Below are positions 16,581 to 28,606 of a DNA stretch of 32,844 nucleotides, one piece after another. How positions within the stretch are numbered: position 1 is the first letter of the stretch; each line of letters begins with the position of its first letter. The notes under the pieces were generated by a model. It was not told the DNA's origin and made no database searches. It saw nothing but the letters and a program-made list of their open reading frames with translations. This DNA comes from RGIG1959 sp045651865 (lineage in GTDB: Bacteria > Bacillota > Clostridia > Oscillospirales > Acutalibacteraceae), in NCBI GenBank assembly GCA_045651865.1, contig JAZRTC010000137.1:1-32844 (forward strand), written 5' to 3'. The position numbers and the translations under genes were made by a program.

Positions 16581-16586
16581 TACGGG

Positions 16587-18902
16587 TTATTCTGCTTTTT
16601 CGGTTTCTTTTTTCTTCGGCGTGTACAGCACGGCAAAGAGGATTGCCGCCACGCCGAGAATAATGACCGCACCGAGTACGATCCACAGCGTATTTCCGCT
16701 CAGATCCAGCGAGAAACCGTCTTTGTATTCGCCTGTGAGAATCGAGATCTCGTTGAAGGTGGCAGGGCCGGGAACGACATTCATAATAAAGTTGATGGTC
16801 ATTTCTTTGGTCGGGTCGACACCCATGTTCACGAGTGCTTCGGTGATGTCATATACACCTTTGTAAATACCGCTGCCCGCATCAAGCGTGTTATCGAACG
16901 AGCCTTCGATCACGGAGTTCAGGCGGCCTTCATACTGCTGCATATCCTGAATCACGCGGGGGAACAGCGACCAGGTACAGCCTGCATCAATATCCAGATA
17001 CAGATAGACTTTGCCGTCTTTTGGGGTGAAGGTGATGGGTTCAACATATTTCATTGCAGGCCAATCGTTGGGAGAGAAATTGGATTTTGTTGCTGTGAAG
17101 CCACCGTTGTCCAGCTGCTCGGCTGTGATGTGGGAGCGTGCTTTGTCCAGCGATTTCGGGCCACTCAGGTTTTCCCACATCGGAAGCTGAAGGTTGAAAT
17201 CATGTACCGTTTCCAGCTTATCGCGGTTCATTGTGAAGGTCGGTTCTTCCAGTGCGCCGAACGCCGTGCTCAGTGCCACATATTCCGACTGAAGTGCGCC
17301 GCCTGTTTTCACGGCTTTTTTGGCGGTTTTGAGCACTTCCTTCATCGCTTTGTAGCTGTCTTTGGTGTAGAGAGACTTATCAACAGCGCTTGCCTTTGCG
17401 ATCAGCTCGTTCATAGCAGGTGCATCGCAGACGATGTAGAGACCTTCCTCGGAGTTTTGTGTGGGGGTGGCACCTGCTTGTGCAGACGCGGTAAAATCGA
17501 AGGTCGTCAGTGTGCGTTCGTTCGCCTGAAGCTCCACGGTGAAGCGCAGGTCATCGCTCGAACCGTACGGGGTCACACCGCCCGTAACGGGCGAAAATGC
17601 ATACATATCAATGGTGTTGCCGTTGACGATTACTTCGCGGATATATCCCTCGCCGTTGCAATAGGGTGTCGAGCCGATGTGATGCAGAGGGTCTTTGTGG
17701 TCAGCGTAGTATTCTTCGCTTTCCGCTTGCACAAACTGGTAATCCGCAACGACCTCCAGCACCTGACGGCCGTCGGCGTCACGCCATTTGTAGCCTGTGC
17801 CTTTGTAGTGGCCCGAGAGAACCATTTTGACATTGGGGTTCTTGGCAACCACGGTATTGTGCAGGATTTCCGCGCGTCCCGCCTGACTCAGGTCAGCGGG
17901 TTTCAGGTATTGGTGCGTGCAAAGAATGGCGTTGCGGTGGGGGTATTTGGCAAGAACCTCGTTTGCCCAGTTAAGCACAATGTCATCCGAACCCTGACCG
18001 TAGCCGATGTAGAGGATGAGAAAATCGTAGTTGCCGACCGTCACAAGATCGTAATGGCACTTGTTGTCGTCAATCGTGCCGCCGTACCACGGCTTGCCTT
18101 CATAGCGTTCTTCGTCGAAATATTCCAGATAACGAACATAGTTGTTGGCGGGAAAATCGCCGACATCGTGGTTGCCCGTTTCAATGCCGTAGGGTACACC
18201 TGCTTCGTCAAGCAGTGCAAACGCATCGTTTGCGAGCTTCCATTGCTTGGGCGCATCCTTCTGGTTCGGCGTATCGTCTACGATGTCACCCGTGTTAATA
18301 ACATAGGCAACATTGTTGTTGCGATACTCTTCGATCATATATTCGTGGATCTTGAAATAAAAGTCGTTGAGATCATCGTTCTTGGTGTAATGTTGTTGGT
18401 CGGTACTCCAGATAAAACGGTTGGAGCCGTTGGCAACATAATCAAGCGTAACCATCGCTTTCATAGTGCCTTCCAGACTGTAGTGAACAAGCGGCACAGT
18501 GGCACTGAGATCGCCTGCCGCTGTCGTTGTGGCAACGGTATCCCAATTACCGCTGGTGGTGTTGAATACTTTGAGCGCCACGCGCTCGTTTTCAATCGTG
18601 CTCGCACCGACAGTCAGTACAACGCTGTCTGTTGTGACACCGCTTGTGTCGATCTCGAACATTTGATAGGGCAGACCCGTGGAGGAATTAAGCGTGAAGG
18701 AACGGCCGTCGTTGTAAACAGCGGCTTGTTCCGCGTTCAACGCTGTCGATTCCGTCAGGGTCTTGCCATCGGTGGTGCCGTACGATACAGAGTAGGAAAG
18801 ACCGTCCGTTTTCGCTGTGACGGATTCGGCATTGACGCCGATTGCCGCAGCAGAAAACAGCATGACCACGCACAGGGCAATGGCAAACAAGCGTTTTTTC
18901 AT
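16587..18902 (-). CDS. Secreted, membrane-anchored calcineurin-like metallophosphoesterase
   Basis: The product has 771 residues; ATG 18902 follows AAAGGAGA at 18913-18920. Residues 1-25 are a signal peptide (MKKRL, hydrophobic core, VNA-E). A beta-rich region of about 130 residues precedes the catalytic domain. This carries the calcineurin-like metal motifs: S-T-D-Q-Q-H (Asp168, His171), N-T-G-D-I-V-D-D (Asp206), E-T-G-N-H-D (Asn244, His245), then C-T-H-Q and L-S-G-H-Y-K-G. An all-beta and helical C-terminal part follows. The protein ends in a single transmembrane helix (about 737-758) and a basic tail, so it should sit on the outer face of the membrane. Such enzymes cleave phosphomonoesters or phosphodiesters; the substrate here is unknown. 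Confidence 0.85.
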   Translation of the reverse strand: MKKRLFAIALCVVMLFSAAAIGVNAESVTAKTDGLSYSVSYGTTDGKTLTESTALNAEQAAVYNDGRSFTLNSSTGLPYQMFEIDTSGVTTDSVVLTVGASTIENERVALKVFNTTSGNWDTVATTTAAGDLSATVPLVHYSLEGTMKAMVTLDYVANGSNRFIWSTDQQHYTKNDDLNDFYFKIHEYMIEEYRNNNVAYVINTGDIVDDTPNQKDAPKQWKLANDAFALLDEAGVPYGIETGNHDVGDFPANNYVRYLEYFDEERYEGKPWYGGTIDDNKCHYDLVTVGNYDFLILYIGYGQGSDDIVLNWANEVLAKYPHRNAILCTHQYLKPADLSQAGRAEILHNTVVAKNPNVKMVLSGHYKGTGYKWRDADGRQVLEVVADYQFVQAESEEYYADHKDPLHHIGSTPYCNGEGYIREVIVNGNTIDMYAFSPVTGGVTPYGSSDDLRFTVELQANERTLTTFDFTASAQAGATPTQNSEEGLYIVCDAPAMNELIAKASAVDKSLYTKDSYKAMKEVLKTAKKAVKTGGALQSEYVALSTAFGALEEPTFTMNRDKLETVHDFNLQLPMWENLSGPKSLDKARSHITAEQLDNGGFTATKSNFSPNDWPAMKYVEPITFTPKDGKVYLYLDIDAGCTWSLFPRVIQDMQQYEGRLNSVIEGSFDNTLDAGSGIYKGVYDITEALVNMGVDPTKEMTINFIMNVVPGPATFNEISILTGEYKDGFSLDLSGNTLWIVLGAVIILGVAAILFAVLYTPKKKETEKAE

Positions 18903-18934
18903 AAGGCAAACATCTCCTTTGAAGGTATAGAATT

Positions 18935-18963
18935 ATTTTACCAAATAGATAGAATACTGTCAA
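18935..18963 (-). promoter_or_regulatory. Strong sigma-A-like promoter of metallophosphoesterase gene
   Basis: On the minus strand, a perfect TTGACA (18963-18958), a 17-base spacer and TAAAAT (18940-18935). Confidence 0.88.
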
Positions 18964-18974
18964 TTTATATTTCA

Positions 18975-19016
18975 AAAAGAAACGAGCATCGGATTGTCAA
19001 AATCCGATGCTCGTTA
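18975..19016 (-). terminator. Rho-independent terminator of pfkA
   Basis: AACGAGCATCGGATT at 18981-18995 and its exact complement at 19001-19015 form a 15-bp stem with a 5-base loop. On the minus strand it is followed by a T-rich run (TTTCTTTTTG). Confidence 0.95.
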
Positions 19017-19028
19017 ATATTTCATATA

Positions 19029-19997
19029 TCAGATGGAGATTTCGTGAGCCATCTCGTAAAGATCGAGATCAAACGGCTTCTTCATCGCAAGCGCTTCCTC
19101 AATATCATAGTCGAGGATGTGGTCGTTCTGGATGGTCACAACGCGGTTGCTCTTGCCTTCCATCAGCAGGTCAACAGCTTTATTGCCCATCTGGCTTGCC
19201 AGCACACGGTCGCGCAGGGTGGGCGAACCGCCGCGCTGCACATGACCGAGGATGGTGGCGCGGGTTTCAATGCCCGTGCGCTCTTCAATGGTCTTTGCCA
19301 TATCCAGCACACCGCCGACGCCTTCCGCCACGATGATGATGAAATGCTTTTTCTGCGTTTTGGCAGTAGCCGCCATACGCTCGAGAATGTCTTTTTCAAA
19401 ATCAAACGGAATCTCGGGGACGAGGATGCTGGTCGCGCCGCAGGCGATGCCGACATTCAGCGCCAGATAACCGGCACGGCGACCCATAACCTCAACAACA
19501 CTGCAACGGTCGTGGGACTGTGCGGTATCGCGGAGCTTGTCGATCATATCCATACAGGTGTTGAGCGCCGTGTCGTAGCCGATGGTGTGCTCACAGCAGG
19601 AAATGTCGTTGTCAATGGTGCCGGGGATGCCGATGGTGGGCATACCTCTGCGGGTGAGATCCTGTGCGCCGCGGAACGAGCCGTCGCCGCCGATGACGAC
19701 AACACCTTCGATGCCGCGCTTACGGCAGTTCTCGATCGCTTTCTGCATACCCTCTTCTGTGCGGAACTCAGGGCTGCGAGCGGTATACAGCATCGTGCCG
19801 CCGCGGTGGATGATATCCGACACACTGCGCAGATTCATTTCAAACATATCGTCATGAATGAGGCCGTTATAGCCACGGTAGACACCGTAAACTTCAATGC
19901 CGCGGTTGAGAGCGGTGCGGGCAACCGCACGAATGGCAGCGTTCATGCCGGGCGCGTCACCGCCGCTGGTTAAAACAGCAATGCGTTTGACAGACAT
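19029..19997 (-). CDS. pfkA: ATP-dependent 6-phosphofructokinase
   Basis: The product has 322 residues, the normal length for the bacterial family. It phosphorylates fructose-6-phosphate in the committed step of glycolysis. Visible motifs are the N-terminal T-S-G-G-D-A-P-G-M-N-A nucleotide loop, G-G-D-G-S (ATP-type; pyrophosphate-dependent enzymes have G-G-D-D-S), and the catalytic P-G-T-I-D-N-D-I. Also present are V-E-V-M-G-R-R-A-G and L-G-H-V-Q-R-G-G-S-P for substrate binding. AAAGGAG lies 11 bases before the ATG. It is downstream of dnaE, as in many Firmicutes, but a separate promoter and a 138-base gap suggest independent transcription. Convergence with glucokinase and HprK nearby fits central sugar metabolism. 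Confidence 0.97.
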   Translation of the reverse strand: MSVKRIAVLTSGGDAPGMNAAIRAVARTALNRGIEVYGVYRGYNGLIHDDMFEMNLRSVSDIIHRGGTMLYTARSPEFRTEEGMQKAIENCRKRGIEGVVVIGGDGSFRGAQDLTRRGMPTIGIPGTIDNDISCCEHTIGYDTALNTCMDMIDKLRDTAQSHDRCSVVEVMGRRAGYLALNVGIACGATSILVPEIPFDFEKDILERMAATAKTQKKHFIIIVAEGVGGVLDMAKTIEERTGIETRATILGHVQRGGSPTLRDRVLASQMGNKAVDLLMEGKSNRVVTIQNDHILDYDIEEALAMKKPFDLDLYEMAHEISI

Positions 19998-20059
19998 TTA
20001 CAATACAACTCCTTTTATGGTGCTCTGTACAAAACAGAATAAAATTCAAAGTCCCAACT

Positions 20060-20088
20060 ATTATACTAGACCTTTTTTGAAAAAGCAA
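20060..20088 (-). promoter_or_regulatory. Sigma-A-like promoter of pfkA
   Basis: On the minus strand, TTGCTT (20088-20083), a 17-base spacer and a perfect TATAAT (20065-20060). Confidence 0.82.
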
Positions 20089-20135
20089 GTGTTATTTGTG
20101 TTTTTGGCGGAAATATTCCGACTTTTTGAAGAAAA

Positions 20136-23609
<3,474 letters not shown>

Positions 23610-23627
23610 AAACGGCACCTCCTTTTT

Positions 23628-24530
23628 TTATACAGTAGCCGCAAACTCCGTGATCCGGCGCAGGCGGTGATTGACACCCGACCGGCTCAGCGGCGGGTCA
23701 AATGCCTCGGCAAGCTCGCGCAGCGAGTATTCGGGATGCTCCAGCCGTATTTGCGCAAGCTCCTCCAATTCGGGCGGAAGCTGGGCAAGTCCGCCGTTTT
23801 CAGCGATATGCCGCACGGCATTGAGTTGCTGAGCCGCCGCAGTTGCCGTCTTTTCCATATTGGCGCTTTCACAGTTGGTGCGGCGGTTGACCGAGTTGCG
23901 GATTTCTTTCATGATCAGCGTCTCGTGGAAGGTGAGTGCCGCTTTCTGTGCGCCGATGAGCGCAAGATAGTCGGCAATCTGCTCGCCGACTTTTAAATAC
24001 AGCACATGACATCCTTTGCGTACGATGTGCTTGATGGGTACTTCCGCTTCTTCAATCAGGGTCAGCAGATCAATGCTGAGCTTGTAAAACGGAACGGAAT
24101 ATTCCAGATGATAATCCGACTCAGGATCTGTTACCGCACCGCATGCCAGAAAGGCACCGCGCATATACGCGGCGGCGCAGGCGTTGCAGTCGATATTGGC
24201 GCGGTTGAGCCGCAGTGAAAATTCCTCGCCTGAGTGACCGAACGCATCCAGAATCGTGCGGCGGTCGTCTTCATCGGCGACATATACGGTGTAGTACACG
24301 CCGTTTTTGCGCGGGATCGTCTGTTCATAAAAACTGACATCCTCAAACAGCGCCGTCAGTACGGCAGCATACGCCGCGGCGACCGCGCGATGCTCTGTGA
24401 TCACCGAAATCTCATCCAGCGAAAAGGCGTGTGCGCATTGCAACAGCCCGTAGGCAAATGCGCGGCGACAGCACGCGTGAGGCAGGGGGGAAGCGGATAT
24501 TTCTTTTTTGATATCGGCACAAAAGGACAT
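23628..24530 (-). CDS. whiA: DNA-binding protein WhiA
   Basis: The product has 300 residues. AAGGAG (24539-24544) overlaps the murB stop codon and sits 8 bases before the ATG. WhiA has an N-terminal LAGLIDADG-homing-endonuclease-like fold without nuclease activity and a C-terminal helix-turn-helix. The latter is visible as S-L-R-E-L-A-E-A-F-D-P-P-L-S-R-S-G-V-N-H-R-L at about 269-290, a near-diagnostic motif. WhiA controls sporulation septation in actinomycetes and affects division and chromosome segregation in Bacillus. In most Firmicutes it follows rapZ and yvcK; here both are absent and murB is its direct upstream neighbour, 12 bases away. Confidence 0.96.
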   Translation of the reverse strand: MSFCADIKKEISASPLPHACCRRAFAYGLLQCAHAFSLDEISVITEHRAVAAAYAAVLTALFEDVSFYEQTIPRKNGVYYTVYVADEDDRRTILDAFGHSGEEFSLRLNRANIDCNACAAAYMRGAFLACGAVTDPESDYHLEYSVPFYKLSIDLLTLIEEAEVPIKHIVRKGCHVLYLKVGEQIADYLALIGAQKAALTFHETLIMKEIRNSVNRRTNCESANMEKTATAAAQQLNAVRHIAENGGLAQLPPELEELAQIRLEHPEYSLRELAEAFDPPLSRSGVNHRLRRITEFAATV

Positions 24531-24542
24531 ACCCTTGTCTCC

Positions 24543-25457
24543 TTATTCAAACCAGTTTGTTCCGAGCAAACGCACCTCGGGGGACATCGTAACGCCGAAG
24601 GTCTCATACACGCGGGTGCGGACATCTTTTTCGAGTTGTTTTACCTGCTCGCAGGTGGCGTCACCGCGGTTGACCACAAAGCCTGCGTGCTTTTCGCTGA
24701 CCTGTGCATCGCCTACGCGATAGCCGCGCAGACCGCAATCGTCGATCAGCTTACCTGCAAAATAGCCCGTCGGGCGTTTAAAGAAACTGCCCGCACTCGG
24801 GTATTCCAGCGGTTGCTTTTCGCGGCGGGCGGTCAACAGCTCCGCCATTGTATTGCGGATCATCTCTTTATCGCCGCTTTCAAGCGCAACCGTTGCCGAC
24901 AGCACAATACCGCCGTTTTCCATCAGGGCGCTGTGACGGTAGGAGAGCTTCAGATCGTCAGCGGTCATGGTGACGCATTCGCCGCTCGGCAGCAGAACAT
25001 CGGCGCTTTGAAGAATCTGCACCATTTCGCCGCCGTAAGCGCCCGCGTTCATATATACCGCACCGCCGACACTGCCGGGGATGCCGCACGCAAACTCCAG
25101 TCCTGTCAGTCCGCGTTGTTGTGCCACGCGCGAGAGACGCGCGAGCATCACACCCGCATCACAGCGGAGCGTGGTTTCGTCGGGTTGCTCAATCACGGCT
25201 TTGTGCGGGTCAAAACGGATAACGGCACCGCGCAACCCCTCATCGGCAACAAGCAGGTTAGAACCTGCGCCGATCAGCTGACACGGAATAGCATCGGCAC
25301 GCAGACGGGAAAGAAGCGCGGCAAAAGAAGCGCTGTCGTGTACCTGAAACAGCACATCGGCTTCACCGCCGATGCGGAAGGTCGTGTACTCCTTCATCGG
25401 CGCATGCTCATAAACATCAACGGACAGGCCGTTGGCGTAGGACGCAAATGTAGACAT
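24543..25457 (-). CDS. murB: UDP-N-acetylenolpyruvoylglucosamine reductase
   Basis: The product has 304 residues, a type II MurB. It reduces enolpyruvyl-UDP-GlcNAc to UDP-MurNAc in peptidoglycan synthesis using FAD and NADPH. Family marks are T-T-F-R-I-G-G near residue 25, the FAD loop G-A-G-S-N-L-L-V, G-L-E-F-A-C-G-I-P-G-S-V-G-G-A-V-Y-M-N-A-G, the catalytic serine region Y-P-S-A-G-S-F-F-K-R-P and the terminal glutamate in S-P-E-V-R-L. The ribosome-binding site AGGAGA lies 6 bases before ATG 25457. It is 26 bases after the glucokinase stop and belongs to the same operon. Confidence 0.96.
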   Translation of the reverse strand: MSTFASYANGLSVDVYEHAPMKEYTTFRIGGEADVLFQVHDSASFAALLSRLRADAIPCQLIGAGSNLLVADEGLRGAVIRFDPHKAVIEQPDETTLRCDAGVMLARLSRVAQQRGLTGLEFACGIPGSVGGAVYMNAGAYGGEMVQILQSADVLLPSGECVTMTADDLKLSYRHSALMENGGIVLSATVALESGDKEMIRNTMAELLTARREKQPLEYPSAGSFFKRPTGYFAGKLIDDCGLRGYRVGDAQVSEKHAGFVVNRGDATCEQVKQLEKDVRTRVYETFGVTMSPEVRLLGTNWFE

Positions 25458-25483
25458 ACTCTATCTCCTAAATGTGAGTGGGA

Positions 25484-26443
25484 TTATAAATCGTGTGCGC
25501 GGTCAAGGAATGCCGCACCGATAATGCCCGCTTTGTTGCCCAGCGCGGCGGCTTCCAGCCGTGTCTGATGCAAGCTGTATTTACTGTATCGTTCCTCGGC
25601 GACATACAGACGCAAGGGCGAGATCAGGGTTTCGGCTTCTTTGGAAACACCGCCGCCGATGCACATCAGCTCGGGCTGGAAGATGTTGATGATATTGGTC
25701 AGTCCGCAGGTCATATAGCGCAGATAGTTGGCGATCAGCTCACCGGCGACAAGGTCGCCTGCTTTCATCGCATCAAAGGCGGTCTTGCCGTCCACTTCTT
25801 CAAGGGTCGGAGCAAATCGCCACAGAATACTGTCAGGGCGTTTTTGCATTGCCTCGCGGGTCTGACGGATGAGCGCCGTTGCCGAGCAGTATTGTTCAAA
25901 GCAACCGCGACGACCGCATCCGCACAGGATGCCGTCCTTCTGAATGACGATGTGGCCGAGCTCCGCACCCGCATAGTTGCAACCCGTGTAGATCTTGCCG
26001 TCAAACACGATGCCCGAACCGATGCCCGTGCCAATGGTGATCAGGATAAAGCTGTTGCTGTCCTTGGCGGCACCTGCGATGTATTCGCCGTAGGCGGCGG
26101 TGTTGGCATCGTTGTCGATGGTCACAGGGCAACTGAGTCGTGCTTCCATTTCTGCCTGAAGCGGCAGGTTTTCAAAATTGAGGTTGCAGGCATATTCCAC
26201 AATGCCGGTTTTGGTGTTACAGGTACCGGGCGAGCCAATACCCGCGCGCTCGATGTCGTTCATCGTCAACCCGGCCGAAGCGACAAGCTCTTTCGCGATA
26301 CTTGCCATATTGTCCATAATCTCGGTCGCATTGCGGCTGTCGGCACAGGTGCAGCAGGAGGTGGAGGCGAGGATTTCGTAATCGTCGTTGATAACACCGA
26401 ATTTGATGCAGGTTCCTCCAAGGTCAATTCCAAGACGCGGCAT
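25484..26443 (-). CDS. ROK-family glucokinase
   Basis: The product has 319 residues, with AGGAGG at 26453-26458 directly after the hprK stop. Motifs are the phosphate loop D-L-G-G-T-C-I-K-F-G, I-D-N-D-A-N-T-A-A with the catalytic aspartate, and I-G-T-G-I-G-S-G. The ROK signature is G-A-E-L-G-H, with a zinc site C-G-C-G-R-R-G-C-F-E-Q-Y-C. The latter is characteristic of glucose/hexose kinases of the family rather than ROK repressors, and no helix-turn-helix is present. It probably phosphorylates glucose released by intracellular hydrolases. Its place between hprK and murB is less common and links it to carbon-control genes. Confidence 0.92.
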   Translation of the reverse strand: MPRLGIDLGGTCIKFGVINDDYEILASTSCCTCADSRNATEIMDNMASIAKELVASAGLTMNDIERAGIGSPGTCNTKTGIVEYACNLNFENLPLQAEMEARLSCPVTIDNDANTAAYGEYIAGAAKDSNSFILITIGTGIGSGIVFDGKIYTGCNYAGAELGHIVIQKDGILCGCGRRGCFEQYCSATALIRQTREAMQKRPDSILWRFAPTLEEVDGKTAFDAMKAGDLVAGELIANYLRYMTCGLTNIINIFQPELMCIGGGVSKEAETLISPLRLYVAEERYSKYSLHQTRLEAAALGNKAGIIGAAFLDRAHDL

Positions 26444-26458
26444 AGTGAAGATCCTCCT

Positions 26459-27424
26459 TTAAAATTTATTCCAGTCGGCTTGCAGGGCAGCATCCGCAGG
26501 AGCGGCATCGCCCATACCGAGCTTGTGTAACAGTTCCTGCGCGGCGTTGTAACCCATCTTCTTCTGACGGTTGTTCATCGCCGCGATTTCAATGACGATG
26601 GCAAGGTTACGGCCGGGCTTGACAGGGATGGTCACGCGCGGCACATTGTTGCCGAGGATGTCGATGTAGTCGTTTTCAAGACCCATACGGTCATATGCCT
26701 TGGAGGAATCCCACGGCTCCATTTCGATGACCATATCAATTTTTTCGGTCAGCTTAACAGCACCCATACCGAAGATGCGGCGCACATTGACAATGCCGAT
26801 ACCGCGAAGCTCAATAAAGTGGCGGATGTTTTCAGGGGCAGAGCCGACGAGTGTCTTTGCCGACACACGGCGGATTTCCACCGCGTCATCCGCAATAAGG
26901 CGGTGACCGCGCTTGAGAAGTTCCACCGCCGTCTCACTCTTACCGACACCGCTGTCACCCGTGAGCAAAACGCCTTCGCCGTATACTTCGACGAACACGC
27001 CGTGGCGGGTGATGCGCGGCGCGAGTTGCACATTCAAAAACGCGATGATCGCCGCCATCAGTTCCGAAGTACCTTGTGTTGAGCGGAGCAGCGGTACTTC
27101 ATATTCCTCACAAAGATCTTTCAGCTCGGGGATATCCAGATTGCGCGCAACGATGATCGCCACGGGTGCGTAGGACACGAAATCACGCAGGCGTTTTACG
27201 CGCACCTCCTGCGACAGACTGTACAGATAGCTTTGCTCACCTTTGCCGATGAACTGCAAACGGTCGGGATCAAAAAACTCAAAAAATCCGCCGAATGCCA
27301 TACCGGGGCGGTTGATATCCATTGTGTGCACAAGGATTTCCTCGGTGTCGCGCGGGGCGAACAGGATCTCTAAATTGCAGTCCTCAATGATTTTTTTCAG
27401 CGACACATGATAGGCCTGTTTCAT
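26459..27424 (-). CDS. hprK: HPr kinase/phosphorylase
   Basis: The product has 321 residues from ATG 27424. This start is chosen because AGGAGG (27431-27436) is 6 bases upstream; a longer frame to 27547 would overlap rluA. The N-terminal domain (1-~130) precedes R-H-G-V-F-V-E-V-Y-G. The P-loop is G-D-S-G-V-G-K-S-E (about 156-164), and the HprK signature N-V-P-R-V-T-I-P-V-K-P-G-R-N is present near 280. The enzyme phosphorylates and dephosphorylates Ser46 of HPr, driving CcpA-dependent catabolite repression in Firmicutes. It follows rluA by 22 bases. Confidence 0.97.
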   Translation of the reverse strand: MKQAYHVSLKKIIEDCNLEILFAPRDTEEILVHTMDINRPGMAFGGFFEFFDPDRLQFIGKGEQSYLYSLSQEVRVKRLRDFVSYAPVAIIVARNLDIPELKDLCEEYEVPLLRSTQGTSELMAAIIAFLNVQLAPRITRHGVFVEVYGEGVLLTGDSGVGKSETAVELLKRGHRLIADDAVEIRRVSAKTLVGSAPENIRHFIELRGIGIVNVRRIFGMGAVKLTEKIDMVIEMEPWDSSKAYDRMGLENDYIDILGNNVPRVTIPVKPGRNLAIVIEIAAMNNRQKKMGYNAAQELLHKLGMGDAAPADAALQADWNKF

Positions 27425-27446
27425 ACATATCCTCCTGTCGGTCATT

Positions 27447-28418
27447 TTATGATTTCGGGCGGATCTCGCCCTTATAAAAGGCATCGGCGAACCATACGCC
27501 GCTAAGCGTAAATTCCCGATCCTGCAGGTACGAAAGTTCTCCCGCATCGGTGGTGAAGCGGAAGATCAGGCGATAGGAGCACAGCGCCTGCTTGGTGATG
27601 CCGTAGCGCTTGTTCTGCTCGTTTTTGCCGTATTTGCCGTCACCGACCAGCGGATGTCCGATGGACGCCAGATGCGCGCGGATCTGATGGGTGCGTCCCG
27701 TCAGCAGGTCAATATCCAGCAGTGATACGCCGTTCTTTTCGCCAAGCACCGTGTAGCGCGTGGCGATCTTGCGGCCTTCGCCTTCTTTTTGCGAGATATA
27801 CACGCGGTTTTGCGATTCGTTTTTATCCAGATACCCTTCCAGCAGATCGGTAGCCTTGGGCATCTTACCGTAAACCAGACACAGATAATGCTTTTCCAGC
27901 TCACGATGCTTGAGTTTGTCGTTGAGAATACGCAGTGCCACCGCCGTTTTCGCCGCGATCACGATGCCGCAGGTGTTGCGGTCAATGCGGTTGACCAGAG
28001 CGGGTGCAAAGCTGTTTTCCGCTTCAGGATCGTATTCGCCTTTTTCGTACAGATAGCGCTGTACGCGGAAAATCAGCGTGTCGGTGTATTCGCTGTCGTC
28101 GGGATGTACAATCAACCCGACGGGCTTGTTCAGCAGCATCATATGCTCGTCTTCGTACACGATCGACAGCGTTTTGGACGCGTGCATAAATTCATATACG
28201 GGTGCCGATTGCACCAGCACATCGTCGGGCAGATAGATGCTCAGCACATCGCCTGCTTCGAGTTTATCTTCGGCACCGATGCGCTTGCCGTTGCGTTTGA
28301 TATCCTTTTTGCGGATGGCTTTATACATCAAGGAGGCGGGGAGAAGGCGAAAGGTCTTGGTCAGGAATTTATCCAGTCGCTGTCCCGCATCATTGGATTT
28401 GACGGTGATCTGTTTCAT
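27447..28418 (-). CDS. RluA-family 23S rRNA pseudouridine synthase
   Basis: The product has 323 residues; ATG 28418 is preceded by AAAAGGA 8 bases upstream. An N-terminal S4 RNA-binding domain (Q-R-L-D-K-F-L, about 13-75) precedes the catalytic domain. The active-site motif is A-L-V-N-R-I-D-R-N-T-C-G, with the catalytic aspartate in R-I-D; the common form is H-R-L-D-x-x-T-S-G. Other family blocks are L-L-N-K-P-V-G-L-I-V-H-P and L-L-T-G-R-T-H-Q-I-R-A-H-L. It converts uridine to pseudouridine in rRNA, probably RluC/RluD-like sites; the exact site is not predictable. It heads the operon driven by the promoter at 28460-28488. Confidence 0.93.
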   Translation of the reverse strand: MKQITVKSNDAGQRLDKFLTKTFRLLPASLMYKAIRKKDIKRNGKRIGAEDKLEAGDVLSIYLPDDVLVQSAPVYEFMHASKTLSIVYEDEHMMLLNKPVGLIVHPDDSEYTDTLIFRVQRYLYEKGEYDPEAENSFAPALVNRIDRNTCGIVIAAKTAVALRILNDKLKHRELEKHYLCLVYGKMPKATDLLEGYLDKNESQNRVYISQKEGEGRKIATRYTVLGEKNGVSLLDIDLLTGRTHQIRAHLASIGHPLVGDGKYGKNEQNKRYGITKQALCSYRLIFRFTTDAGELSYLQDREFTLSGVWFADAFYKGEIRPKS

Positions 28419-28459
28419 AAAACGAGTCCTTTTTTACAAAAAATCTTATAACTAGTTTT

Positions 28460-28488
28460 ATTATATCATACTTCTCCGTGCTTTTCAA
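28460..28488 (-). promoter_or_regulatory. Strong sigma-A-like promoter of the rluA-hprK-...-dnaE operon
   Basis: On the minus strand, TTGAAA (28488-28483), a 17-base spacer and a perfect TATAAT (28465-28460) with an extended -10 TG. I found no terminator or strong internal promoter before pfkA. Confidence 0.88.
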
Positions 28489-28558
28489 ATAGGAATTTTG
28501 ATAATCTTACTGTAACGCCGTAGAGTGGGAACATCCGATATCGGCACATCGGAATATG

Positions 28559-28595
28559 CAAAAAACGGCAGTCAAGCGTAATCGCTTGACTGCCG
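28559..28595 (-). terminator. Rho-independent terminator of lipoprotein gene
   Basis: CGGCAGTCAAGCG and CGCTTGACTGCCG (28566-28595) form a perfect 13-bp stem with a TAAT loop. On the minus strand it is followed by TTTTTT. Confidence 0.93.
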
Positions 28596-28606
28596 ACATG
28601 ATTTTA

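Noticed and set aside
16527..19973. 1148-codon open frame on the plus strand
   Set aside because: It runs antisense to two well-supported minus-strand genes (metallophosphoesterase and pfkA), crosses their intergenic region and terminator, and its product has no recognisable domain.
20108..20120. Palindrome CGGAAATATTCCG between dnaE and pfkA
   Set aside because: No T run follows on the minus strand, so it is not a dnaE terminator; too short to call an operator on its own.
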